The notes under the pieces are model-generated. The model made no database searches. It saw only the letters and a list, made by a program, of their open reading frames with translations, and was not told the DNA's origin. DNA of 64,000 nt from Sphingobacteriales bacterium (GTDB lineage: Bacteria; Bacteroidota; Bacteroidia; Chitinophagales; UBA2359): the NCBI GenBank assembly GCA_016711295.1, contig JADJTE010000002.1:434001-498000 (forward strand), in the 5' to 3' direction. The translations under genes were made by a program, and so were the position numbers. Shown here in pieces: positions 20,216 to 28,301 of this stretch; within the stretch, counting starts at the first letter, position 1, and each line of letters starts with the position of its first letter.

Positions 20216-21127
20216 TTATTTCCTGCTACCAAGACGCTTTGCTAATTCTTGTATGCCTTTGCTGATTTCGGTAAATGCCGTATCCTTATCTGCCCAGCGA
20301 TTGACAAAGATACCGTTGAAAGGCAAACCTTGCAATTTAGTGAAGCCAAAATTATCGTCCAAGGGCACATCTTTGAGCCATACGGGAATAACGGCAGCGG
20401 TTTGGTCGTAGTGCCGTTTCATGGCGGTTTCTTCTATTTCGTTGCACAAATCGTCGATTAGAAAATCGCTGCTGATAAGTAACAAGATGATTTTGGCGTT
20501 CAGCAATTGGCGTTTTACTTCTTTTTCTACTTCGGTGCCTGCTTGGTTCTCGTGCATTTTAAAGGTATTGATTAAACCCGTGCGTTTGAGTACCTTTAAA
20601 AATTTGCCCAATTGGTCGGCTTGTTCTTTATCTTCTTGGGCATAAGCCATAATATAAAAGGCTTTGGCAAAATCGACCGCCACGTCGTCATTGATTGCGG
20701 CGGCGGTAGCCACAATATTTTTGTTGCATTGGGCGTGTATGCTTTCGATTTGCTCTTGCGTATTGCAGCCGTTCAGGAATATCAATTCGAGATTAGGCAA
20801 ATCGCAGAGCCAACCCGCCGTGCCCTCGATATGGGCAATTTTGTTGGCAAGGCTGTCTTCGTTTTCTAAGTGCCAACCCGTGCCGCTTGCGTGCCCTGCA
20901 TAATGAAACACGGCAATGCGGCTGCGCAATTCGGCATTATTAAAATCGGCAAACAAATCGTCTGCCGTTGCGTCGGGTTCTACATGAGTATCGCACCAAC
21001 CTTGGTCGGTGGCGCGTTGGAGGGCTTTGGGAATGGCGTGCCGCTCTTCTTTGAGTTTGCTCAAAAAACTTTCGTTGCCAGAGCGGTCGTTGGCAAATGC
21101 CAAATAAAGCAGGGGCTTGGTGTTCAT
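20216..21127 (-). CDS. CHAT protease-like and TIR domain fusion, probable defence effector
   Basis: 303 residues in two domains. Residues ~5-150 look like a CHAT (caspase-like) domain with the dyad regions VFHYAGHASG (His79) and LIFLNGCNTQ (Cys121). Residues ~157-300 look like a TIR domain: start AFYIMAYAQEDKEQADQLGK, core IILLLISSDFLIDDLCNEIE with Glu230 or Glu232 as a candidate NADase glutamate, and VIPVWLKDVP. Both domain types serve in prokaryotic immunity and regulated cell death. It lies 67 bp downstream of a type IIG-like restriction-methylase on the same strand. The domain calls come from motifs only; activity and partner are inferred. TIR as a protein-interaction module is the alternative. 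Confidence 0.78.
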   Translation of the reverse strand: MNTKPLLYLAFANDRSGNESFLSKLKEERHAIPKALQRATDQGWCDTHVEPDATADDLFADFNNAELRSRIAVFHYAGHASGTGWHLENEDSLANKIAHIEGTAGWLCDLPNLELIFLNGCNTQEQIESIHAQCNKNIVATAAAINDDVAVDFAKAFYIMAYAQEDKEQADQLGKFLKVLKRTGLINTFKMHENQAGTEVEKEVKRQLLNAKIILLLISSDFLIDDLCNEIEETAMKRHYDQTAAVIPVWLKDVPLDDNFGFTKLQGLPFNGIFVNRWADKDTAFTEISKGIQELAKRLGSRK

Positions 21128-21516
21128 GGTATTATATAGGTGTGTGATGGAAAATCGGTAAATTGGTTAATGCGGGACTTGGGTTTGTTTTTGTTTATTC
21201 TTTCAAAAATCCGTATTCATAAACTTTGGGAGCTATTTTTTCGGCGAGGATTTTGAGTTGGTCGCGCAAATTGCCAATAAGTTCGGTATATTTTTCGTCG
21301 CTGCTTTTGGGATTCATGCGCCCTTTGTCGTTGCGCCCTTGAAAATGCTCGCGTATGTCGTACAAACTGGCGTTGGCGTTATAGTTCCCATCCCAAGCAA
21401 ATTTTTGGGCATGATAATACCGCCAAAGCTCGCGCCCCGCATCAAAAACCGCTGTTGCTTCGGCAGAAAATTCTAATTTGCGTTCATTGGTCTTAATTTC
21501 TACCGCTTCGCAGTTC

Positions 21517-21550
21517 AGTTCCCCCTCTTTGAGGGGGGTAGGGGGAGTAA
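21517..21550 (-). repeat. Pal repeat, 3' flank of the DUF559 segment
   Basis: CAGTTCCCCCTCTTTGAGGG followed by GGGTAGGGGGAGTAA. It is the palindrome unit in the orientation opposite to the units at 21958-22056 and is translated in frame as PPTPLKEGEL at the end of the DUF559 part. Confidence 0.85.
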
Positions 21551-21957
21551 TTATATGCGCTATCTCCCTCAAAACATTTGGCATATCTTTTTTCACCTTT
21601 TCATCTCTAATTCTTATTATTGTTAAGCCCAAAACTTGCATCTGCCTGTCTCTTTCTTTGTCGTAGGCTATTTGTTCTTCTGTATCGTGTGTGTTGCCAT
21701 CGATTTCTATTACTAAATTCAATTCTTTGCAATAAAAATCGGCTATATAATTTAAAATGGGTTTTTGTCGGTAAAAAGAATAACCCAAAAAATTAGCGGC
21801 ACTCAACTCTTTCCATAGCAACGCCTCTGATAAATTACCCGCTTTTCGCAGTTCTCTACTATTCGCTTTGAGGTTTGGGTTATAAGGCAAAAAATTTGTC
21901 GTCAAAATTAGATTGTCGGTTTTTATGCCCTGGGCTTGTAGGTAGGCGGGGCTTATT
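21551..21957 (-). CDS. DUF559-type nuclease segment inserted in the type IIG gene
   Basis: About 135 residues, in frame with the host ORF. It reads NPNLKANSRELRKAGNLSEA, then ALLWKELSAANFLGYSFYRQ, ILNYIADFYCKELNLVIEID, GNTHDTEEQIAYDKERDRQM and RIRDEKVKKDMPNVLREI. These are the hallmarks of DUF559 (Vsr-like PD-(D/E)XK) proteins, with the acidic site ADFY and EIDG. Both sides are bounded by Pal repeats in inverted orientation. Without the insert, the host reads from DDLFS to EIKTNERKLEFSAEA. It has no clear ATG of its own; a TTG in FLPYNPNLK is possible. Whether it moves as a unit is inference. Confidence 0.8.
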
Positions 21958-22056
21958 TTTCCCCCCCCTACCCCCCTCAAAGAGGGGGAATTTACTCCCC
22001 CTAACCCCCTCAAAGAGGGGGAATTTACTGCGCTTCTCAAAGCGGGGGAGCTGAAT
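21958..22056 (-). repeat. Pal repeat cluster, 5' flank of the DUF559 segment
   Basis: Two well-kept palindrome units (each with CCCCCTC AAA GAGGGGG) and a third, degenerate one ending CTCAAAGCGGGGGAGC, in head-to-tail order. They are translated in frame as SPSLRGLGGVNSPSLRGVGG. Confidence 0.85.
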
Positions 22057-22735
22057 AGGTCGTCGCTTGCTGTGGTTTTTATTTTCCCTTGTATAAAATC
22101 GGTCATAAAATGGCTCGCAAACCTTTCTTTGGCTTCTACTTCGGCTTCGGTAAAGGGTATCCAGTGGTTGGGTGCCAACTTTTGATTGGATATTATTGCT
22201 GAAAAGTGTGTATATCAAACAATCATTTTGAAATTTACTGCCGGTTTTCCAGCCATCATTTGGGAACAAAAATTGGTCTCTCTCGTTGAGCCATGTGGCG
22301 GGAATAACGTGGCGAACGGTATAATAGACAGAAATAGAAATTAGATTTTCTGCTGTAATTCTTGTATGTCTTCCGCCTTTTTCCAATTTTCTCTTTCTTC
22401 GTTATCGACAAATATCATTCGTTGATTTTGAAAATCATTTCCGACAGATGCCAAATGACCAATATAATTTTTAGATATTTTCTTTGAATTTGCTTCAAGC
22501 CAATCGCTGATATACTTTGAGCCGTCGTAAGATGTAATTAGTTTTGTTCCGATAAAGTTACCTTTTGAGTCATAAACATCAGTAGTAGTTTTTTCAAAAT
22601 TTTCTTTTTTACTTGTATCCCAAATGAAGAATCCGATTGGGAAATCGCCTTTTACATTATCGAAAGTATCGGCAGGAACTACAAAAAATTTTTCGAGTTT
22701 TGCCCGAAAAAAATTGCGGAAATCCGAGTAGTTTG

Positions 22736-22775
22736 GTGCTTGCAGAATTTTCAAAGTTGAAAATTCTGCAAGCAC
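22736..22775. repeat. Perfect 40-bp palindrome inside the methylase gene
   Basis: Arms 22736-22754 (GTGCTTGCAGAATTTTCAA) and 22757-22775 are exact complements with a 2-bp AG centre. The protein read through it is VLAEFSTLKILQA, within the target-recognition part. Confidence 0.9.
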
Positions 22776-23003
22776 GCTGTTAGGATTTCTTGATATATTC
22801 TCGTGAAAAATTGGGCAAACATTTCACTGCTCGCTTTGCCCATTAGTGTTTGGTATTTACTGTGTGTTTTAGTAACGTGGACATCTTTTCTTCCTATTCC
22901 ACGAACATTGTCGCCTTCGGCATACGGCGGATTGATATAGATGACTAATTTTTTGCGTTTTTCGGGGTCCTTGATGATGTCTTGCAGCGATTGAGGGAGT
23001 TTT

Positions 23004-23119
23004 CCTAACCCCTCTGAGAGGGGAATTTACTCCCCTAACCCCTCTGAGGGGGAATTTATCCCTAACCCCCCTCTGAGAGAGGGAATTGATTGCCCCTAAC
23101 CTGCTCTGAGAGGGGGACC
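23004..23119 (-). repeat. Array of four Pal repeats inside the methylase gene
   Basis: Four tandem units of about 30 bp, each of the form CCTAACCCCTCTGAGAGGGG plus AATTTACT, with decay toward the last (CTGCTCTGAGAGGGGG). The array lies between DFFPSNGEAT and LPQSLQDIIKDPEK, that is between methylase motif I and motif IV. With two single-base corrections it stays open and reads repeating FPLRGVRGVNSPLRGVR. Confidence 0.85.
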
Positions 23120-24314
23120 GTCGCCTCTCCATTGGAGGGGAAAAAGTCGTCGTTCAAAAAATCGAATTGGAAGACGTGGTTTTTTAGTAGGTTTGCGCCG
23201 TGTTCTATGCGTTCGTGCATTACGTTCACGTCGGCTTGATCGAGTGTAGAGGCGTAGATATTGTATTTGTTGGTTAAGCCTGCCAATAGGTTTCCTGTGC
23301 CGGCGGCGCAGTCCCATACGTAGTATTCGTCTTGCCAGTTTTCGCCCAATACGTCTGCGATGTATTTTTGCGAGAGTTCGACCCATTGCCTTGGGGTAAA
23401 AAACGCGCCTTTGCGTTCTCTAATGTCTTGCGGCACGAGTAAGTCGCGGCGTTCGATGATATAGCCTTGAAACTCTTTGATGGGCGGGCGTTTGTAGTGT
23501 TTCCAAAATTGTTGGTAGCTTTGTTTTGCTTTGATGCTAATAGTAGCATCGAACATTTGGCGTAGGTTTTCTTTGGCAATTTTGTATCCTTGGTTTTGAA
23601 AAATTACAAACAAACTTTCGCGTATGCTCGTGTCGTCGTCTATTATTTGGGTGTCTTTGTCGTCCACAAAGAGGTCGGCTAAATAAAAATCGCTGTCGAG
23701 GATATTGGCTTTTTTCAGGTCGTCCCAATTTACGTCAATAATGGGTTTAACAATTTCCTGAGCCAACGGAGGTAGATGGGAATGAAATTATTTTTGTCAA
23801 TTTTTATTTTAGCGGTTTGCGTAGCATTGGCAATATTGTTGGCAATAAAATGTTTGAGGTCTTTTTCGTCTTTTAGGTAGTCGTAAATATAGGTGTTTTG
23901 TTGAAGTGTTTCTTCAATTCGTTGTTTAACGAGTTTAAACTCTTTGGTATTGTGGTTGCTGGGTGTTACGTTCCAATTAAAATCGTTGAGATAAAATATA
24001 TCTTGCACGCTGATATATGAAACAAAGGCAATTTTTTTGCCGTCAAACGCACCCAGAAATGCGGGTGGCAGGGTTTTGTCAAAGGTTCGCGCTTTTCCGA
24101 TGGTCAAAATGAGTTGCACAAACATAGCGGGCAGGTCGTAGTCGCCTGTTTTAGCTTCTGCCCACAGCAGTGGCGTTCGCCCGAAGATGTTGTTTTGTTT
24201 CGGAAGAACGGTAAAGTCGATATTTCCGAGGATTTCGGTGGTATCGAAGTGTTTGAACCAATCTGCGGCTACTTTATTTTTGAGTTCTTCTTCGCGTATA
24301 TTTTTGTATTTCAT

Positions 24315-24647
24315 GTTTTGTTTACTTTCTGGGCGTATCTGAGTAGTGTTGGCAATAATTTAGCTGAACCGAGATAAACGATGATTTATTGGCAGCGAGT
24401 GCTTAGTTTCCGATGCAATTTTACAGTCATGCGCCTAACAAGTGTGGGCGTTCTCATTTTTGCGGTGCCCATATAAGCCTTTGCGCGTCTATTTTTTTTT
24501 GAACCACAGATGTTTTGTTCTATCTGCCACTTAGAATTAGCCCCTCTAACTACGACAAAGGTAGTTGTTTTCTAAAAATAATGCCAATACTGACTTACAA
24601 ATTCTAATTTTATACCTACCTTGCAGCCATAAAAATGATTTTAAACG
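24315..24647. other. Intergenic region upstream of the restriction-methylase gene
   Basis: No gene. On the minus strand CTTGTTAGGCGCATGACTGT (24449-24430 region) resembles a GTTRRRY integron core site, and its reverse CCTAACAAGTGTGG pairs imperfectly with CTAATTCTAAGTGG at about 24536-24523. An attC origin is possible but weak. A CAAAGGTA box (24555-24562) is a minus-strand TACCTTTG, though far from the start at 24314. Confidence 0.35.
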
Positions 24648-27134
24648 ATGAAAAAGCCATTACTTATTTTGGCAGCCGTTTTGGGCTGTTTATTAGCCGG
24701 CAATTTGCCGGCATTTGCCGCGCATTTAGTCGGCGGCGAATTGAGCTATCTTTGTTTGGGCGGTGATAATTACCGCATCGAGTTGGTCGTTTATCGCGAC
24801 TGTAACTGCGTCAGTTGTGCCGATTTTGACGACCCTGCCCATATCACCATTTTCGATGGCGAGGGCAATTTTGTCGATGTGGTAGATATGTTTAGCCCCG
24901 ATCTTGTAGAAATTCCCATAGATACCGAAGAGTTATGCCTCGAGAATGCCCCTGATGTGTGCATACAACGCGCTAACTACGAGTTGGAAGTATCGCTACC
25001 TGCTTCTTCGACGGGCTACCAATTGGTCTATCAACGTTGTTGCCGCAACAATACCATTGCCAACCTCTTAGACCCCGGCGCACAAGGCTCTACCTATGTC
25101 ATTGGCGTACCGCCCGCATCACCAGGTCAGATTGTAACAACTCGTCGCCGCAATTCGACAATTTTCCACCTATTGTCATCTGCGCCAACTCGCCACTTAT
25201 ATTTGACCATTCAGCAACCGATGCCGATGGCGACTCGCTTGTATATAGCATCTGCGAGCCGCTCTTGGGTGCATCTACCGCCGACCCCCTATCCTGCCCA
25301 AGCATCGTTTCCGCCCTACCAAGCCGTAGAATGGTTAGCTCCTTACGGACCCGACAACCAATTAGCCAGCGACCCGCCCATGAGCGTAGACCCCGTAACG
25401 GGTTTGCTAACTGCTTTTCCCAATACATTAGGGCAATTTGTAGTGGGTATTTGCGTTTCTGAATACCGCGACGGCGTATTATTGAGTACCAACTCGCGCG
25501 ATTTCCAATTTAATGTAGCCGACTGTGCCATTGTAGAGGCATTGGCAGATATAGATATAGGTGAGAACGATACTATTTGCCTCGGCGAAAGCGTACAACT
25601 CATAGGGCAAGCATTTAGTGCCGATTCGTGGTATTGGGAGCCTCCTTTTAGCCTCAACAACTCCGACATCTTAAATCCTATTGCTACTCCCACCGCCACA
25701 ACAACTTATACACTCACCGTTGTCAATTTGGCGGCGGGTTGCGGAGCTACGGCACAAATAACCATACATGTCGTAAATCCGATAGCAGCAAACGCGGGCG
25801 AAGATCAATCTTTCTGCCCTGGTCAAACCGTGCAACTCAACGGTAGCGGCGGCGATATTTATAGCTGGTCGCCTACCGATGGTTTGAGTAACCCCAATAT
25901 TGCCAACCCCATCGCTACGCCCAATGCCACTACTACCTACACACTTACCGTGTCGGACGCATCAGGCAGTTGTTTTGGCACCGACGAGATGACCATATCC
26001 GTAGGTTCATCGGGCGACCCTGGCGATATGCCCGATGACCAAGTAATATTGTGCGACGGCGGCACGACCGACCTAAGTGCGGTGGGCGTAGAATTGGACG
26101 AAGGCAGCGTATTGGGTTATGTCTTGCATACTGCTTCGGGCGAGGTGCTGGGCGATGTATTAGCTACGGCGGCTACGGGTGCGTTTGGCTACAATAGCCC
26201 TCTGACCTACAATACCGTTTATTACGTATCGTCGGTTGTCGGACCGCCAGGTGCCGATGGCTTGCCCGACCTAAGCAATGGCTGCACGGTAGTTGCTCCT
26301 GGTACGCCACTTGTATTTTTGTCGCCCCTCCAAATATTGCTCAATGAATACTGCGATTGGCAATTTACAGGCGACTTTACCATTACCGTAGGAGCCATGG
26401 GTGGTTATCCCGCTTTTGATGCGGGCGGCGTATATACGTTGGGCGGTACGGTATTTAATGTTGGTCTGAATGTTGGCAATACCGCACAAGAGATTTTGAA
26501 CGAAGGCATGGGTACGCATACTTATACCTTGACGCTTGACGACGGCTACTGCCCCACCATAGAAAACCTCCAAACCTTTGTATGCTACAAAAATGCTATC
26601 GAGTTGACGCGCTTTGCGGGCAAAGCCATAGCTACGGGCAACGAATTGGCTTGGACAACCGCCAGCGAAACCGACAACAGTCATTTTGTCGTAGAACGCG
26701 CTGCCGACGGACTGAACTTTGTAGCATTGAGCAAAATAAATGGCGCGGGCACTACCTTAGCCGAGCACCAATATAGCTACTTAGATGCTACTGCCCCCGA
26801 AGGCACCAGCTACTACCGCCTACAATCTGTCGACTTTAATGGCAACAGCACTTACTCGGAAGTGATAGCTGTCGAACGCCGCGCTTCTGCTATATCAGGC
26901 GTATCAGTATTGCCCGTACCTGCCCGCGACTGGGTTCAAATCAGTTTTGACAACAACAACACACAAAACCCCGCTGCACTACAAGTATTTGACGCTACGG
27001 GTCGTTTGGTTGAAACACACAGCATAGCGGGCAATACCTACCCACTATCAATAGCCCATTACCCAATAGGTTTGTACTACGTAGCCATACAAACCGAACA
27101 AGGGCTACAAACTGCCAAAATGATTAAAAAATAG
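24648..27134 (+). CDS. Large type IX-secreted surface protein with sorting domain (two compensating frameshifts)
   Basis: 828 residues. Signal peptide LLILAAVLGCLLAGNLPAFA, then the Bacteroidota-typical start AHLVGGELSYLCLGGDNYRI and VVYRDCNC (Cys-rich beta domain), Ig/PKD-like repeats (TTTYTLTVVNLAAGCGATAQ, and a second TTTYTLTVSDASGSCFGTDE), and a C-terminal type IX sorting domain (VSVLPVPARDWVQISFD and ATGRLVETHSIAGNTYPLSI, ending GLQTAKMIKK). It would be exported and attached to the cell surface. Between about 25115 and 25290 the correct frame is another one (SDCNNSSPQFDNFPPIVICA, DADGDSLVYS), so one base was gained or lost at each edge. A Rep-A element follows 21 bp after the stop. Confidence 0.9.
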   Translation: MKKPLLILAAVLGCLLAGNLPAFAAHLVGGELSYLCLGGDNYRIELVVYRDCNCVSCADFDDPAHITIFDGEGNFVDVVDMFSPDLVEIPIDTEELCLENAPDVCIQRANYELEVSLPASSTGYQLVYQRCCRNNTIANLLDPGAQGSTYVIGVPPASPGQIVTTRRRNSTIFHLLSSAPTRHLYLTIQQPMPMATRLYIASASRSWVHLPPTPYPAQASFPPYQAVEWLAPYGPDNQLASDPPMSVDPVTGLLTAFPNTLGQFVVGICVSEYRDGVLLSTNSRDFQFNVADCAIVEALADIDIGENDTICLGESVQLIGQAFSADSWYWEPPFSLNNSDILNPIATPTATTTYTLTVVNLAAGCGATAQITIHVVNPIAANAGEDQSFCPGQTVQLNGSGGDIYSWSPTDGLSNPNIANPIATPNATTTYTLTVSDASGSCFGTDEMTISVGSSGDPGDMPDDQVILCDGGTTDLSAVGVELDEGSVLGYVLHTASGEVLGDVLATAATGAFGYNSPLTYNTVYYVSSVVGPPGADGLPDLSNGCTVVAPGTPLVFLSPLQILLNEYCDWQFTGDFTITVGAMGGYPAFDAGGVYTLGGTVFNVGLNVGNTAQEILNEGMGTHTYTLTLDDGYCPTIENLQTFVCYKNAIELTRFAGKAIATGNELAWTTASETDNSHFVVERAADGLNFVALSKINGAGTTLAEHQYSYLDATAPEGTSYYRLQSVDFNGNSTYSEVIAVERRASAISGVSVLPVPARDWVQISFDNNNTQNPAALQVFDATGRLVETHSIAGNTYPLSIAHYPIGLYYVAIQTEQGLQTAKMIKK

Positions 27135-27155
27135 CAGATAGACCTTTGTTTTGTG

Positions 27156-27302
27156 GTAACTATTTAGCCTTGTAGGAGTGTCCCTTTACAAGATTATGTT
27201 ATTTCGTAATTCCGAAGATAAACGATGTCAGGCATTATTAGATACGCATAGCCTAATTAACAGCCCATACCCAAAACTAAGGTGTATGCCCTAAATAGTT
27301 AT
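27156..27302 (+). mobile_element. Rep-A element, copy 6
   Basis: Ends GTAACTATTTAG and CTAAATAGTTAT. Core ATGTCAGGCATTATTAGATA conserved. Flanks TTTGTTTTGTG (left) and TTTTGTTTGTG (right) are similar but not identical, so a decayed duplication is possible. Confidence 0.8.
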
Positions 27303-27379
27303 TTTGTTTGTGTTGAATAATCCGTGTTGGTTGCTACAAACCGATACGGATTATTTTTATTTGCGGGACAATGAGCGGT

Positions 27380-27848
27380 TTAGAGTAGGTATATAGGTCG
27401 GCTGATGCTTTCTTCGAGCGAGATAAAGGTTTCGGTGCGCTGTATGCCGTTTATTTTTTGCAAATGGTCGTGCAGAATTTCTTTGAGGTGATTTGTATCA
27501 CGGCATACGAGTTTGACAAACATGCTATAAACTCCAGTGGTATAATTGACCTCTACCACCTCGCGCACCCCGCGCAAACCCTCTAATACTTGGTCGTAGA
27601 GCGAACTTTTTTCGAGATAAATGCCGATAAATGCGACCACGTCATAGCCCAATTTATGGGGGCTTACGCTCAGTTGTTGCCCACGTATGATGCCCATTTC
27701 TTCCATTTTTTTGATGCGCACGTGTACTGTACTTTGCCGAAACAAACAATTTTTTGCCGATTTCGGTATAAGGTATCGTGGCATCGTCCATAAGCAGCGT
27801 CAATAGCTGCAAGTCGGTATTGTCTAATTCGTAATTTTTGGGTTTCAT
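27380..27848 (-). CDS. Lrp/AsnC family transcriptional regulator (apparent one-base insertion)
   Basis: About 155 residues: N-terminal winged helix (LDNTDLQLLTLLMDDATIPY, TEIGKKLFVSQSTVHVRIKK) and C-terminal ligand-binding RAM domain (VVAFIGIYLEKSSLYDQVLE, VNYTTGVYSMFVKLVCRD). The frame breaks inside the recognition helix: TCGGCAAAG near 27738-27746 has one G more than needed to read VSQSTVHVRIKK. Lrp-type regulators bind DNA as octamers and respond to amino acids. Its start at 27848 lies 107 bp from the divergent promoter of the tRNA-like RNA gene; regulation of that RNA is conceivable but untested. Confidence 0.88.
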
Positions 27849-27954
27849 GGAATAATTTTTTTAAATGAAAATTAATGAAACCGCAATTATACGGCATTTC
27901 ATCGAAAAAAACGAATTTTTTATTAAAAGTCTTGCAAGAAATTAGAAGCCGCCG

Positions 27955-27962
27955 TATCTTTG
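27955..27962 (+). promoter_or_regulatory. Bacteroidota -7 box (TATCTTTG) of the RNA gene
   Basis: TATCTTTG with a TTG-containing CTTGCAAG about 20 bp upstream (27931-27938), a good match to the Bacteroidota -33/-7 promoter. Transcription should start near 27968, about 45 nt before the tRNA-like fold. Confidence 0.75.
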
Positions 27963-27967
27963 CATCG

Positions 27968-28221
27968 TTCAAGAGCTGTTGGCTAAAACAGTGGCTTACA
28001 GACTGAATACTATTGTAGGGTGATGAAATCAGGCAGCCATACCCTCCTGTCTCGGGGGTGGGGATAACGGGATAAACGTAGTGTAATGGATTGACCACTA
28101 AACTTTTCTGCGCTAAGGCTAACCGCCTCGTGAAGGTTCGAGTCCTTCTCCTACAGCAACCTGTCAAAGGGTTAAATTTTGGCATCTTACCAAAAGAGGG
28201 GTGGTAAGGTGCCATTTTTTT
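27968..28221 (+). ncRNA. Free-standing structured RNA with a tRNA-like domain and long variable region
   Basis: The fold reads as a cloverleaf: acceptor stem TGTAGGG (28014-28020) with TCCTACA (28149-28155), 7 pairs including one G-U; D arm ATG/CAT with GG in the loop (28023-28040); anticodon arm CCCTC/GGGGG (28042-28058) with 7-base loop CTGTCTC; T arm GAAGG-TTCGAGT-CCTTC (28132-28148). The variable region is 73 nt (28059-28131), far longer than in any standard tRNA, and has its own hairpins TAGTG/CACTA and AGGC/GCCT. No CCA is encoded; CAACC follows. It has its own promoter, a ~45-nt leader and a strong terminator. It is not an ordinary tRNA; I see no tmRNA tag frame. Identity unknown. Confidence 0.7.
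28181..28221 (+). terminator. Rho-independent terminator of the RNA gene
   Basis: GGCATCTTACCA (28181-28192) pairs with TGGTAAGGTGCC (28202-28213) with one G-T pair, followed by ATTTTTTTAT. Confidence 0.9.
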
Positions 28222-28301
28222 ATCCAAGAAGAAATCGGGCAATAGCCGCGTTTTGATAATGCGTGGCTATTGCCCGATTAGATTCTGTATTGTTGTCGAT
28301 A

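Larger units (their letters stand above)
21195..24314 (-). pseudogene. Type IIG-like restriction-methylase (nuclease plus N6-adenine MTase), several frameshifts and insertions
   Basis: Pieces in several minus-strand frames join into one ~900-residue enzyme. Residues 1-200: nuclease-like domain with Asp33, Glu53 and Lys55 (NIDFTV, LLWAEAKTGDYD) as a PD-(D/E)XK site. Then a helical linker, methylase motif I (DCAAGTGNLLAGL, about 23,300), motif IV NPPY (LVIYINPPYAEGDN, about 22,945) and a target-recognition part from LQAPNYSDFRNFFRAKLEK to the end at 21195. Frame breaks occur near 23,760, in 23,004-23,119, near 22,783 (CCC expected, CC seen), near 22,385 and near 22,195. A DUF559 segment is inserted at 21,551-21,957, and a palindrome array sits at 23,004-23,119. 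Some breaks are probably sequencing errors. Function: cuts unmodified DNA and methylates its own. Confidence 0.75.

Noticed and set aside
21958..22056. CRISPR-like array from tandem repeat units
   Set aside because: Units are directly adjacent palindromes with no unique spacers, and no cas genes are present; the same holds for 23004-23119.
28014..28156. tRNA-Asp gene (anticodon GTC) or tmRNA
   Set aside because: The variable region is 73 nt, too long for a tRNA; no tag-encoding frame or tmRNA length is seen. Kept as a tRNA-like RNA of unknown type.
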